Positions 24,310-35,022 of a DNA stretch of 64,000 nt are shown here, piece after piece. The DNA is from Isoetes taiwanensis. Its lineage: Eukaryota; Streptophyta; Lycopodiopsida; Isoetales; Isoetaceae. The notes under the pieces were generated by a model. It worked only from the letters and a program-made list of their open reading frames with translations. It was not told the DNA's origin and did no database searches. A program made the translations under genes and the position numbers. The number at the start of each line of letters is the position of its first letter. The stretch's first letter is position 1. The stretch lies in the NCBI GenBank assembly GCA_021234155.1, contig JAJEKV010000013.1, forward strand, positions 5,398,775-5,462,774, written 5' to 3'.

Positions 24310-27300
24310 ATCTTATATGCTTTGCAACTGCGTGGAGGATGACATTATCTCATTTGGTTCACCATTTCCACTGCAGAGTGATGTTGCAACATGAGTCATG
24401 GTGGTATGATCCGTTTTGCCAATGATTTTTTTGTCCTTCTCTGATAATTCTTTTGTCTAAACTTTTGATCTTTCAGGGTTGCTGCAGAGTTATCTTTGTT
24501 GTGCAAGGTATGGGAAGTAGCCAATATGATCATTTTTCTTTTTACAAAAAGCTTCTCTTTTAGATTTAAGGATCATGAAGAAATAATGATGTCTCAAGTT
24601 TAAGACCATTTGTTGTGTTAAGCGTTTAGTTTATCAAGGCTTTTCTTAATAAACGCCTTGATTTAGGGTCAAAGTTAGAGATTAACACAGCTCTTTCGAA
24701 TGCAACAGGCTTTCATTTTGGCATATGCCTTTGAGCATTTCGATTGTTAAGGATGCGATGCCTGAAATCTTTGCATCTCAGTTCGAGACAGAACTAAACA
24801 GATAAGCATAGTCGCTTTAAAAAAAAAAAAAAAAAAAAAAAGCTTTTGCTTCTGGACCAAATAAAGCTAAACCACTTCTTGAATCCTGCCCTATTAGATT
24901 ACAGAGTTCTATGTTCATTTGCCATAAAGTGCTTATTCTAGAGTTCTGCTTGCTAAGATATTATAAGTCTGGGGTTCTAGGCCAAACTAAGGTTCTGAGA
25001 TATTAAAAGTTCAAGGCTAAGAATTATTGGACTACAAATTTTAATGGTTTTCCTAGTAAATTTTGTACATAGTTCTTGCCAAAGTAACCTCCAGAGTTGC
25101 CTTTAAGGCCAAATTTGTGTAGGCATAATTTAGAAGGTCAGGCTAATCATAGATTTACAAGATTAGTTATGCTGGTAAATGTATTCTAGACATCAATATT
25201 TCTATAGAAATCTAGGTGAATAATGATCAATGCAAGGGGGATTCACACAGAAGACCCATATAAACCTAGTGAGTGTATGGAAGGGGGTTTTTTCTCGATG
25301 TTTTCGTACGTATACTAGGGGTTTAAATCCCCCTCTTACTGACATTCTAGTGTATTTTCTCCACGGAAGGGGTGTTTTTCCAACAGTTTTGCGTACGTAT
25401 ATAGGGGTGTTTCTTCTCACCTTAAGCACGCAGGTGGCATATACTCATGTGATAAAGGTGAATCCCCCGTGGATCAATGTTATTTAACCAAGTTTTAAGT
25501 GTGCTTTTTTTCCCATGTACAATTTGTATAAGGAAATTTTCTTCACCCATAGCCTTAGTCAAGCTTATAAACAATTATAACTATATTGCATGATATAATA
25601 CCACAATTTAACCTTTGTAAATGAGGATGTGGCTTTATCCTTGTAGATAAAAAGGAAGGTCTGTAAAAAGATATTTTGTGCAAACCACAATGGTCAAGGA
25701 CAAATCCTCTATGTACCAACTCATGAAGTAAATCTCGAATTGTGTACACCTGCCTAACAGGGTAAATTTTAAGAGCAATAAATTTTTATCACTAAAATTA
25801 AAGCTAGCTAAAGCTATAAGAATTCAAGGTCCTTGCAAAATTTTATGGCTAATTGCATTTATATAAGTCTATTTTTTATTCTTCAGATGGCGAAAGTAAG
25901 GAAATATTTTATTCCTCAAGTTTTAACTTTGGCGATTTTATCTAAATTTATAGTTTGGACCTTTCCTCTCGCAAATGCCTATGTAACGACCATACGGCCT
26001 AATATTTTAGAAAATACCAAACATATTCAATATTTGATATTTTATCTCGTCTACTCACAAAGGATAAGTTGGTGATCCATTAAAGGACATGGCGCCTTCA
26101 GAAGCATCATATGTATAGGAGACGATATTCATAGAAGTGCCTATGAAAGGTACCTTTAGAAGCATTATAGGTATAGAAGGACCTACGAGGGAGGTCCCCT
26201 ATATGTGTAGTACAAGCACCTAGAATCCATATCAATTAGATACTTGCCACACTAGTGAATGCTTGCTTAACAATAGAATGACTCATTAGACGTATGGAAT
26301 GTAGTGAACTAAATATTTAATGAACCAAATATCATTATACACAATTTTCCAAAATTGGAGAACCTTCGGAAGCCCTTATACATTTTGATACGTCCGATGA
26401 CCTCTATGTCATTTTGTAGCTTAGTCCGATGGGATATTAGATCGCATCCCCTTAGGGGCGACCAATTTTGCCTAATCCTTCCATTCTAAAATGCCGAATG
26501 CCTTGTCAATTGATATATGCAAGAAATGATGTACATGATAGCATGTTAATTGCTAGGTTTGGATTGGAATAAACTTCCAAATTCCTCATGCTAATTGCTA
26601 GGTTCACGAACGGTATTTCCTTCAGAGCCAAAAAAACGTCAATGTTAACTTTATTTGCACAGACCTCCAACTGCACCGATTTTCACGAATCCGGGCTTGG
26701 GCGTTTTGATCTTCATGACATAGATTTTTTACATGCAGTCTGAACTTGGCAAGGATTATATTCAAGTTGCTGTAACTACCCTAAACACTGTAGACTCTAT
26801 TACAGGGAAATTTGTGAGGAAAATTTGTGATTAAATAACAATGTCAAATGCGATGACAATATATGCAGAATAGTTTATGATTTCAATAGAGAACCTAACT
26901 GGCTAGATATATCTCAATAGAGAACCTAACTGGCCAAATGTAGTGTCCAATGCCTGCCATTATGCATGTCTTCCTGAATTTGCCATTATGCGTGTCCATG
27001 AAAACCAACATTGCATTAACACAGATCTAGGAGTCTGCAAGATAGATTGCTATAGGTGCTGCAGAAAACAAGAGAGCCAAGATCATGCACAATAATGCAT
27101 ATTTAAATTTTGCAAGTGCTACAAGAAAACAAAAGAGCCAAGAGCATAAACCATATGAATCTGCAAATGCATATTCAACACAAACTACAGCTCCATAATT
27201 CAAAATTCAAGATCTAAACAATGTAATTGAAAACAAGTTTGTCTAAACAATGTTTTCAATCTACGACCTGTTTACAGACAAGTCACATTTTGGTTCATAA

Positions 27301-28073
27301 ACAAATGATTTTAACAAAATATAACTTTAAATTATCTACAAGCAGATGAAACCAATGTAGAAACAAATGCAAAAATGTAAGAAACCTACTGTAAGAAATT
27401 GTAAGAAACCAGACATCAAATGCAAGCATTGTAGGTAATCTACTGCTTGTAGGAGATCATTGTAAGAAACCGACACGTCTATATTCTGGAAGCAAAGTAC
27501 AGTAGAGAATGCTGTAGAAGTATTACTCTTGTTGACAATAACTACTTGCTACAGAGCTTGCATGAGTTGGCAAAACTTTGGCCATAAGCTTGCGAAACTT
27601 TGGCCATATATGCCACACATCCGTTGGCTTTTGCGTAATTTCCACCGTGGCCAAATAACTTATATTCTTTCATATTTAAACCTTATCCACCTGGATCGAG
27701 CAATAATGACAATTGCAAAACCATCCCGCCTCCTTTTCTCAAATCAACATGCCCACAAGAGAATATGTTACATATATTTCTCGAGCTCCTCCTGCGCTTT
27801 GTTAATATCTGAAACCTAAACCTAAATGTGTAATAACAAAAACTCCATTTACTTACAAATTCCAAGATTGAATTCCTAGTAATGCAATAAGAATTCTAAA
27901 CATGTTAAATTAACATAAGATGCCTAACCCTGTGCAAAACACTTGCAAACAAATCAAGATAACCGTGAGTGATGTTTTAAATTCAATGCTATGTTGGTCT
28001 GCAGAAAAGAACGGAAATATCAAACAGTTATAAACAAGGCCCATCAGCAGTAACAGATTAGTTATGCATACCT
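24310..28073. other. Intergenic DNA, no gene recognised apart from one MITE
   Basis: A run of 23 A's lies at 24819-24841, and a tandem 33-bp duplication around AATAGAGAACCTAACTGGC at about 26884-26938. Short GTAAGAAACC repeats occur at about 27376-27470. No coding similarity is seen. Confidence 0.5.
25225..25479. mobile_element. hAT-type MITE, 239 bp, with 8-bp target duplication
   Basis: The element spans 25233-25471. Its ends are CAAGGGGGATTCAC and, on the other strand, CACGGGGGATTCAC: 14-bp inverted termini with one mismatch. It is flanked by a perfect 8-bp direct repeat, GATCAATG, at 25225-25232 and 25472-25479. An 8-bp duplication with termini starting CA and a G run is characteristic of the hAT superfamily. 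It has no coding capacity and would need a hAT transposase in trans. Confidence 0.85.
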
Positions 28074-30657
28074 TTAATTGAGTTCATACAAATTGTTGTC
28101 ATGCTGCAGATTATTATCCACATTCATTGATGTTGCCTTGGAGCTTTCCACTTCAGCATGTGTTTTTGAAACACCACGTCGTTTGCAATCATCCTTCCAT
28201 AGCTCATAAGCCTTCTCATATGGAAAACTATCTAAATCATAATCTGAACTGTAGATTCTCAAAGCTGCATCTAAGCTACCATCTAATCTATTCCTTAGCT
28301 TATCGTTTAAGAAATTCATGGTACTAAAACATCTCTCGTCCTCCACGCTATCAAGTATCATGCATAAGCATAATTCTGCTAATTTAAAATATTCTGAAAG
28401 ATAAGATAAGATGAATTTAAAATATTCTGAAAGAGAGACCTGCAACACACTATTGGAGCCTACCTTTTGCCAGAGACGAGTTGGAGCTCCAAATTCTAGA
28501 GGATCCTCAAGCTCTTGAAACTGTTTATACGTTGTTTCACCAAAAAAGTTTTGACTGCATCTTAAGCTCTTCCCAATCTAAGATATCATCAATTGTCTCA
28601 GATCCAAGTGTCTTAGGCAAACAAAAATGCCTCTGAATAACTGCTGACTTCTCCACAAAATTCTTAGACGCCACAGAATTGCCTTGCATATTATTCCAGA
28701 ATTGAGGGAAAACAATACCAATTGCTTCTAGGATATCCACATGCGGAAACCTGCTACGTAATTCATAACTTAAATTTCTTGCCACCTGCACACATCCATA
28801 AACATTAGAAATATGTTTTATCAAATACCTATACACTGCAAAAATATGAAAGAAAACTCACTTGTCTCATGTGAACCTGAACTTTATCCATGAATACCTT
28901 TACATCTGAATTTTTGAAATCACATTTTCGGTAATGACCACCTCTCCCACTATTTTGTTTAACATACATTCGAATAAATTTACCTTTCACATAAATGCAA
29001 AGGATACCACTAGGGTCATATCGTAAAAAGCTTGATGGCGTCCCAATAGTCCATTTTTATTCCATAAATGAAATAAGTCTTTCTAAGATTGGAAACAAGA
29101 CTGACCTATCTTTATGTTATCAGCATACAAATTCTCAAGATCTGTTTGCAACATTTTTCGAGCCAATGTATATTCAGGTATAAAGATATTCCTGTCTTGT
29201 GAGATTTTAATCAAGTAATTCAACTTTGATAGAAGGGGCTGCAATGCAAACAATGTAAGAATACTCTCGAAGTCTGTCAACATTGTTAAGAGCTCGCTTG
29301 CTTTATCTGAAGTACTAGTATATTCGTCAAAACTCAATTCATCTACTAAACCAACCAACGACACAAACTCTTCACATAGGTGTTTGACAGGTCCATTTAA
29401 AGATATCCAACATGTACTAACATCCTTCAAAAGCTTCTTACAATCTGTCACTCCTTCAGCAAAAGCCCGAAATGCAGCACACCTTTGAGAACCCTTAGAA
29501 AAGAACTTATACGATGTGCGAACAATCAACTCCACCTTAGCAACATAAGGAGAATCTGAAATTGTCTTGTAAGCCAAATTTGTTCGATGACTCATGCAAT
29601 GTATGATACTCATGTAAGGTGCAAGATTAGTCTGCAGCCTTACACCCAATCCTGTTCTACTGCCTTGCATCACGACATCACCCTCAGCACCAAAACACAC
29701 TAATCTTTTGGCACATTCCAATTTACTTAAACCAGCAATGTTAGACAGACTAACAACAACCAAATCAAATAATGTCTCTGCAGTAGCACTTAAACTAAGC
29801 TTCTGGATTCCTAAAAAGAAGGATTTTCGTTCAAAATTTACGACAACATACAGATGCATTGCAACCCAAGAAGTGTTGTCGATTGCACTCACTTCGTCCA
29901 TAGATAAAGACATGAAATTGGCATTTTTTAGTGTCAATTGCAGATCTAACTTCATAGCCTCATTCATAGAATTGGCAAAGTTCCATCCAGCTGAATCACT
30001 CCAATGATAAATAGGACAATTCAGAACTTTTTGGACAAGTAAAAAACACCGCATTTTTGGATAGTCTCTCATTGGCTTACCATTTTTCAGCAGATGAAAT
30101 ACAGCTCTCATTTGAACAGTCTTAGATTCAAAGTTCAACTTATCTTGTCTAGAAAATGACATATGTAATGGAGTTTCCCTTTTCTTCTTTTGCTCTATCA
30201 ACAACAGCTCCCTACTATACTCATCTACATATTGCCTATGCTTGTTTTCTGAAATCCATTCAATTACCTCTTGTTGCTCACCATCTTCGGCGCGTACCAT
30301 GGACCTCTTCTTACCATGGTGTTTCATGATAGTGTCATACTTGCATTGCATAAGAACATCCCTTGAACGTGCCCACGTGCATACTTTGCATCTCACCCAC
30401 TCATCTCCATTTATAATGGCATGTTTAATGTAAGGAAACTCTGTTAGCCAATCTTCTCTGAAACAACGGCCAATAACATATATGTTCTTTCTTTTTTTCC
30501 GCAAGCTTCTAGAAGATTCAAAAAGAGCATTGTCTGAAGGCATAACAAGTGCATCCATTGAAGTCTCCAAACCAATATCACTGCCACTCGTTGTATGTGT
30601 TGCACTACAACTGGGATGTACATCCTTATAATCACTAATTCTTCTTTGTCGTGACAT
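28074..30657 (-). CDS. hAT-transposase-like protein (BED-like finger, RNase-H core, dimerisation domain), probably 4 exons
   Basis: Exon 1 (30657 to about 29106) encodes a zinc-finger-like WVRCKVCTWARSRD with a downstream KHHGKK. The RNase-H core carries the first acidic motif LSMDEVSAIDNTSW. The second acidic site reads GAEGDVVMQG, where hAT families usually have Asp-Gly. CWISLNGPVKHL follows. Further exons are about 28942-28862, 28785-28464 and about 28400-28074. The last carries the hAT C-terminal dimerisation domain VEDERCFSTMNFLNDKLRNR with its Glu. Splice signals fit, but a six-T run near 28545 shifts the frame (MQSKLFW then stop, against an alternative open frame). It may therefore be slightly decayed or contain a sequence error. 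It resembles ZNF862/DUF4371-type hAT proteins. No terminal inverted repeats were found, so it could be domesticated. Confidence 0.75.
28381..28433 (-). repeat. Duplicated splice-acceptor segment (2 x 20 bp, 33 bp apart)
   Basis: On the - strand CTTTCAGAATATTTTAAATT occurs twice, 33 bp apart, so two equivalent AG acceptors precede the last exon of the hAT-like gene. Confidence 0.8.
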
Positions 30658-33129
30658 TTTTTGCTGTAAAAGAAGATAAATGCCATATATCAGCTAAGTC
30701 AGTCACGGAGTAAATAGAATTTAAAATAATTTGAAAGTATTGCTGCTATCTAGTATAAGGAAAGAATGGAAGTTTTTCAAAGAACATTGCCTTAAGGCTT
30801 TGGACATGTTCCACGAAGAAATTAAGGTCTGCAATATTTTTCTAAATCGGAAAATGAGGTATATGCTTAGGGAGTTCACTAAAGAGGTGAAGGCTTGCTA
30901 AAGAAACATAGAGGCAAGTTAGATATTGAGACATGCATCCCTTTGGCCTTTAGCCTGATTGTAGCACTGCCAGAACTCAATTGGGGATTAACCAACCTAT
31001 CAACAAGGGTTTGAGCTTGAAATTTCGTGAGGAGATCAATTTGCCTCTGTTGAAGCTTCAGAATTATCATCTTATGCACTTATAATAATAATAAGTGCCA
31101 AAATCTGAACAGTAGATTTAAAACATCGATCTACTATACAATGATTAAACAAAACTGAAGCTATTTGAGATTAAACTAAAGCACAATGATTAACCAAAAC
31201 ACTGATTAAATCTCTTGAACTTACATGCCAGGAGAATCTCCTACTATCTGAACTGTAGAAACAACACCAAATAATGTCCAAGCAACTTAACAAAAGGAGC
31301 AGCAAATCTGATTACTTATTGATGTACATAGATCCATAATCCGTATGACTAGTAAATAAATAAAAACTTTATCACCTGAGCAATTCCAAAACCAACTGAA
31401 GTTCTCAGATTACATTGGCTATATCTTGTATGAGTTATATGACTCATCAGTAATGGTTTTGCAATATAAGTCCTCAATTTTGCTCTTAACTTGTGACATT
31501 TTCAGTGATTTGCCTGCAAAAAATATTCATCCCTATGATTCAATAAGCAATCTAATAAGGAGAAGCAGCATACGTATGAAATCTGTGCTCAAACCTGTGC
31601 TTGATGTGTTCAATGCTGAGCTAACAGGATATACGAAAACTCCATAGCTAAAAAGCCCTAATTGAAAATTGCAAATGCCGGAAGGTGTAAACATGGCGAT
31701 TTAAGGCTTCTTGGTGCGCACTGTCCGTCTTCAATCAAGGCGAATCAGTTCACCTGGCAGCAGAATTTCTCGGCGAATCGTCCGCTGTCGTAGGATTTCC
31801 CCCTTTCGACATGGCGAAAAAATTCGACATGGCGACATGTTCTATTCAATGGTTTCGCCATATTTTTTTGTAAACGTCCCAAAAATTTGCCATTTGGCGA
31901 AAAATCGCCTCTCTTTAATTCCCTACCTGCCTAATCATTAATGCACTCAATTGTGTGATGCACCTCCTGCCATTCCTTCACAGGTACCAATAGATTTTGC
32001 TGTTGAATAGAGCATACTAGATTTGCACCATCGCGTAAACATCAAGAAGTGGTACATTTCATGGCACTAAAGTAGAAGATGCCATATTGAGACTTGCTCA
32101 AGCCACTCCATCTTTGGAAATCCACGTTCTTTCAATATATACATGATAAAACGAGCGATTGTACACGTGTATATGTGTATTTGATTCAAAAAAAACATAG
32201 ATTCAAGATAAAAAATATTCACATTAGCTCACTCGATGCATTGGTTAAAGTAGTCTTATTAAGACATTAAGTGATTTTAATAGAGGTTCGAGCCCTCATA
32301 TTTCATCTTGTAGGAGGAAGAGGAGGAAATTTTTCAATATTACCATCCCTACTACCCTTATGTTAAGAGAGTATTAACCATCACTACGAGGTAAACTTGA
32401 CTATAAGAGCACAATTCTAAGCACTTTGCTCAATTGAACAATACATGATAAAAGGGTTGGCGAGTGCAATATATTTTCTTTCAAAGAACATGCTTACAAT
32501 TTCATCTACAGGCTTGCACGAAAAAGTTGTTTTTCATCAACATCTATACTTACCTTTTTTTGCAGAAAAGAAACCCGATACTAAGCTTTGCAGCAGCATC
32601 TTCCCAAAACCATTTGGGACAGCTTGGTTGAAATTAGCCCACATGGATCAGCTTGATGAATCTCGAACACCTTGATATCTTTTAAATACCCAAAACTCAG
32701 ATCCATTTAGAATTATTAATGTCCTCCCGAATAAATGATTATTCTGTTGCTTTGTCTGTAAGCTTTTAAACCCAAACCCTGGATACAAAACTATCTGATA
32801 GCTTCAGTGCTTTTCTGCATTTTATGGAAACAGGGAATCAAGTGCTGGATAAATGACACATGGAAGAGTTATTGCTTGCTATTAACAACAAACGACAAGG
32901 AGGCTTCTACGATACAACGTATATCAAGTTTGTAACGATGTTAAGAGGCTGCATACTTTGGCTACAGAGGAGAAGAGAATTTTTGCCGATTCAGCGGATA
33001 CAACAAGAAGACAAATGCAACATCCTTTATTCCATGCAATCGTGCCCGATGAATCCATGAGGAAAAGTAGTGAATTTCGAGTAAATGCATGCGTACAATA
33101 GGAAAATGTACGAAAAATGAACCATAATG
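30658..33129. other. Intergenic DNA upstream of the hAT-like gene and of the retroelement
   Basis: The region 31690-31906 is rich in TGGCGA/TCGCCA motifs on both strands and may be an end of the hAT element, but I could not define termini. A + strand frame at about 32915-33100 is open and contains LATEEKRIFADSADTTRRQM; I do not recognise it. A SINE-like head is listed separately. Confidence 0.45.
32225..32310 (+). mobile_element. SINE-like, tRNA-related sequence
   Basis: TAGCTCACTCGATGCATTGG resembles a pol III A box, and GAGGTTCGAGCCCTC (about 32283-32297) is a good B box. Spacing is slightly longer than in tRNA genes and the arms do not fold into a cloverleaf, which favours a SINE head. 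The 3' end is not defined. Confidence 0.5.
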
Positions 33130-33211
33130 GTGGACGTGTTGGAGTGGTTATCGGGCATGACTAGAAATCATATGGACTTTGCCCGTGCAGGTTCGAATCT
33201 TGTCGTCCACG
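33130..33211 (+). tRNA. tRNA-Ser(AGA)-like gene, probably decayed
   Basis: The acceptor stem GTGGACG/CGTCCAC is perfect. The anticodon loop CTAGAAA gives anticodon AGA. A serine-type long variable arm follows, and the T arm contains GGTTCGAATC. Several stem positions are weakened to G-U or mismatched pairs: the D stem begins TTG, the T stem ends CTTGT, and the variable arm is GGAC/GCCC. Each change is a C-to-T or G-to-A transition from the usual plant sequence as I recall it. That pattern suggests a methylated, decaying copy rather than an active gene, though function cannot be excluded. It ends 7 bp before a primer-binding-site-like motif of the adjacent retroelement. Confidence 0.75.
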
Positions 33212-33218
33212 ACCTCCA

Positions 33219-33232
33219 TGGTATCAACTTTC
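33219..33232 (+). promoter_or_regulatory. Possible primer-binding site (initiator tRNA-Met type)
   Basis: TGGTATCAACTTTC matches the first eight bases of the common plant retrotransposon primer site TGGTATCA and then diverges. It sits at the right place for the 5' end of the element, but no 5' LTR precedes it, so chance is possible. Confidence 0.35.
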
Positions 33233-33282
33233 ATTTTATTTTTCCATTCCACTTCGTTTTATTTTTCCATTCCACCTCGTTT

Positions 33283-34313
33283 CCTAACCCTGATGCTGAG
33301 GGAGAAGACCAGCAGCAGGAGGATGCCCAAGATCAGACCCAGGAACCAGAGGATCAAGAAAACCCTGAGGATCAGGGAAATGGCCAGGAGGAGGATGACG
33401 AAGAGGGCGAGCCGATTCCCCAAGAATTAGCAACTCGGTTGAAGAAAATGGCAAAGAAAAAGAGAGCAGCGAAGAGGAAGAGGATTGCAGAGAGGGAGGA
33501 GTGAAAAAAAAACAAAGGGAGGAGCAGCAAAAGCTGAAAGAGGCCAAAGGAAAGGACCCCGAAGTGCCCAAGAAAACCCGGAGAAAGACCAAGTCAACAC
33601 CAGCAAAAAGGGTGAGCATAAGGGAGCGAGAGCTTGACAGGCCACCGTCTTCTTCATCAGACACCGACTCGGATGAGGAGGCGTCAAGAGTACCCCGCCC
33701 AACAGAAGGTTTCGGGCCTTCAAATCCAGAGGAGCAGGAGGATGCATCTGCAGCAGCACCTCCATACCCGAAGTGGCCGAAGCCAACAACTAAACCAAAG
33801 AAGGGCAAGCCGGCTCGGGAATCCTTTGTACTCAAGCACGAGCGGGAGTACAGGAGGAAGCTGAAGGAGTACAACGAGTACATGAAGATGTAAGAGGAGT
33901 ACTCGAAGTTTTACGAAGCAAATAAGGTGACGTACGTGGAGGGAGGAAGGCCGACAAAGAAGAATACCCTGAAGCCGCCCTGGAGAGATCAGTACCAACC
34001 AAAAAAACCCATGAAGAGAAAAGCGGACTCCTATTTTGCAAGAGCAGCTCGGGAGATTCGCCATTTTCAGAGGAGCTACGGACTGCTGATTCCAAGAGCT
34101 GCCTTCGCAAGACTCACCCGCGAGATCCTGCAAGAATTCGACAAGACAAAGAGAGTAACAGACGACATGTTACTTGCGTTGTAGGAAGCGGCAGAGCAAA
34201 GGTTGGTCCAGCACTTCGAAGATTCCCTAGCATGTCCTCTTCATGCAAAGAGAGTCACTTGTATGCCTAGAGACATGAAATTAGCGAGGTTTATAAAGAA
34301 GAAAGATTGCTAA
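33283..34313 (+). pseudogene. Histone H3-like protein with long charged N-terminal tail, retroelement-associated
   Basis: The C-terminal part (34029-34310) is a histone H3 fold. It reads AREIRHFQRSYGLLIP (alpha-N), then AFARLTREILQEF (alpha-1), VTDDMLLAL before a stop, [14 protein letters not shown] (alpha-2), [18 protein letters not shown] (loop 2 and alpha-3), and ends KKKDC. It aligns to H3 without gaps, so loop 1 is not lengthened. The preceding roughly 250 residues are not an H3 tail. They are acidic (many E, D, Q), then Lys/Arg-rich, with SSSSDTDSDEE and PPYPKWPKP, and lack ARTKQTARKS-type motifs. Breaks are a frame change at a nine-A run near 33504, a TAA at 33891, and a TAG at 34182 exactly where H3 has the Gln of ALQEA. 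No initiator Met is apparent, so the 5' end is truncated or spliced. The histone identity is very secure. Function in the element is unknown. Confidence 0.9.
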
Positions 34314-34450
34314 CTTAATGTAACTGTAGAAACTTTTTGTGAATATAAATATGTTTTAATCAAGTGTAAAGTATAAAATTGTGTTATTGAGGTTGTAATA
34401 ATGGCATGCGCATTTGGAATTAGTTAAATTGGACGAATAGTCACTGTTTT

Positions 34451-34724
34451 GGAGCCCACCCCTTACAGAGTGTGCCTGGAGCATTTCCAAAAGTTTTGAG
34501 AATGCCTCTCACGCACTGTGTCAGCATTTGGCTACTGATCTATGTCTAGACTTGTCCAGATGTAGAAAGTAAGGGTACAAATTTCCTTAACTCTGCGAGA
34601 TAAGTAGGATTCCATTCTTAGATTATAATTTTAGAGCTATCTAGGACCTAAACAGGAGCCCACCCCTCACAGAGTGTGCAGGACCATTTCCAAAAGTTTT
34701 GAGAATGCCTCTCGCACACTGTGT
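34451..34724. repeat. Direct repeat pair of about 70 bp between the H3-like ORF and the next ORF
   Basis: GGAGCCCACCCC(T/C)(T/C)ACAGAGTGTGC and ATTTCCAAAAGTTTTGAGAA occur at 34451-34521 and 34655-34724. They flank a short spacer upstream of a TATA box. They may be regulatory repeats or the trace of an insertion. Confidence 0.85.
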
Positions 34725-34903
34725 GAGTGATCAGACCAAAATGACCCAAATTCATCCCAAGTACCTCCAAAGTAGGCAAAATTTTTTGCAGTCGGATTAG
34801 TAAGAGGTACTCTTCAATCCAGACCACCTATCAATTGCATAGCAGGACCTTGAAAGCATAGACATTCCCAAACTCAAAAAATTTCTCAGATTGAGGTTTT
34901 GCC

Positions 34904-34911
34904 TATAAATA
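34904..34911 (+). promoter_or_regulatory. TATA box ahead of the unrecognised ORF
   Basis: TATAAATA lies 112 bp before the ATG at 35023, followed by a C/T-rich leader (ACTCCGTCACTCCTCACTCC) typical of plant transcription start regions. It suggests separate transcription of the ORFs downstream of the histone frame. Confidence 0.6.
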
Positions 34912-35022
34912 TGACCACAACCCTCATTTGCATCCTACTCCGTCACTCCTCACTCCAAGACACTCTTTCAGCTCCTAAAGGCGCTTCCAGATCCGTTTGA
35001 TAACCCTAGTAGCATCAACATC

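Noticed and set aside
24819-24841. Run of 23 A's as the tail of a processed pseudogene
   Set aside because: No coding similarity was found on its 5' side and no target duplication is evident.
33127-33282. N-terminal extension of the histone frame back to an ATG at 33127
   Set aside because: That ATG and the next codons lie in the tRNA-Ser-like sequence, so the apparent start is an overlap artefact.
33284-33883. 199-codon - strand open frame rich in Ser, Leu and Pro
   Set aside because: It lies antisense to the charged tail of the H3-like frame. The acidic/basic codons there naturally read as Ser/Leu-rich frames on the other strand.
33283-34313. Ordinary processed host histone H3 pseudogene
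   Set aside because: The long charged tail, the lack of any H3 N-terminal tail motif and the divergence of the core argue against a simple copy of a host H3 gene. Adjacency alone cannot fully exclude it.
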